Origin: Nematostella vectensis
Lineage: Eukaryota; Cnidaria; Anthozoa; Actiniaria; Edwardsiidae
Assembly (NCBI RefSeq): GCF_932526225.1
Contig: NC_064035.1
Coordinates: forward strand, 8,040,296-8,104,295
DNA length: 64,000 nucleotides
Direction of reading: 5' to 3'
Each line of letters starts with the position of its first letter. The first letter of the stretch is position 1. The notes under the pieces were generated by a model. The model had not been told where the DNA came from, searched no databases, and saw only the letters and a list, made by a program, of their open reading frames with translations. Below, in pieces: positions 63,731-64,000 of this stretch. Both the position numbers and the translations under genes were made by a program.

Positions 63731-63777
63731 GTTCATTATCAGAATTAGCGTGACAAACACTGTTCCTACCGCCCTTG
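63451..63777. mobile_element. 327-bp foldback element with CAAGGGCGGTAGGAAC ends
   Basis: CAAGGGCGGTAGGAACAGTG at 63451 is inverted at CACTGTTCCTACCGCCCTTG ending 63777. The inner arms pair too: CCCGGTCAAGTTACGCTGCG with CGCAACGTAACTTGACCGGG, and CTACCCCGTGACGCGCG with CGCGCGCCACGGGGTAG. It shares its inner part with the dispersed repeat. Confidence 0.82.
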
Positions 63778-64000
63778 CATTTGTCAGTATAGGTTCTTCA
63801 GAATACCCTACGTCAGAGCTACGTCCGATCAAAGACTCTGTTCCACATAGCATCCTGATATATTGAGGACGTTTTACGTGTGGTTTGATTCCGGAGAGCC
63901 CCGAGTAATCACAGAATAACAGAACCTAAAAACAGGGAATATGCCGTCAAAACTATTGGTATTCTGATAGCCTGTGCGCCTTTACGTTGTCAGATGTCAA

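Larger units (their letters stand above)
61665..64000. other. Probable intron of the kinase gene
   Basis: Upstream of the kinase exon on the minus strand. It contains the ribozyme palindrome at 62137-62838, copy B of the dispersed repeat and the foldback element at 63451. No coding exon recognised. Confidence 0.45.

Overview
The window looks like nuclear DNA of a cnidarian, most likely a sea anemone close to Nematostella vectensis. That assignment is inferred. The sequence is AT-rich, its genes are split into many short exons, the reconstructed proteins have almost the same lengths as their human counterparts, and the introns are full of minisatellites and short foldback DNA transposons. There are no operons, ribosome binding sites or CRISPR arrays.

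Layout: (1) 917-1086, minus: first coding exon of cystathionine beta-synthase, running off the left edge. (2) 3998-5143, minus: an intronless family-8 glycosyltransferase of type II membrane topology. (3) 5576-8996, plus: coatomer zeta (COPZ), 7 exons, 177 aa. (4) 11058-28725, minus: a kinesin-3 motor of the KIF28/KLP-6 type, 29 exons, 971 aa, whose first intron is a U12-type AT-AC intron. (5) 29291-34119, plus: peroxisomal trans-2-enoyl-CoA reductase (PECR), 7 exons, 302 aa, ending in the peroxisomal signal SKL. (6) 34475-44658, minus: origin recognition complex subunit 2 (ORC2), 17 exons, 561 aa. (7) 46279-52656, plus: a three-KH-domain poly(rC)-binding protein, 13 coding exons, 338 aa. (8) 55766-58035, plus: a secreted bacterial-type agmatine/peptidylarginine deiminase, 3 exons, 358 aa, with a GC-AG first intron. 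(9) 61408-61664, minus: last exon of a doublecortin-like (DCLK3-like) kinase whose remainder lies beyond the right edge. I joined all exons by hand from splice signals and phase; every complete gene closes in one frame.

Three neighbouring pairs are head to head (glycosyltransferase/COPZ, KIF28/PECR, ORC2/PCBP), which suggests shared promoters. PECR and ORC2 converge on a palindromic poly(A)-signal region near 34280. The genes do housekeeping or cell-biological work (vesicle coat, replication licensing, peroxisomal lipid metabolism, cargo transport, RNA binding) and do not form one pathway.

Two things stand out. First, at 62137-62838 there is a near-perfect palindrome of roughly 290-bp arms; each arm carries a complete type I hammerhead self-cleaving ribozyme, in opposite orientations, inside what looks like a 354-bp retrozyme-like unit. 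Second, many tandem repeats in the introns begin exactly at, and contain, a splice site of the neighbouring exon. This is seen at KIF28 exons 19 and 24, two PCBP donors, the COPZ exon 2 acceptor and the PECR exon 2 acceptor. It points to a recurrent way of duplicating exon-intron junctions. Several transposons can be dated relative to each other from nested insertions and target-site duplications.
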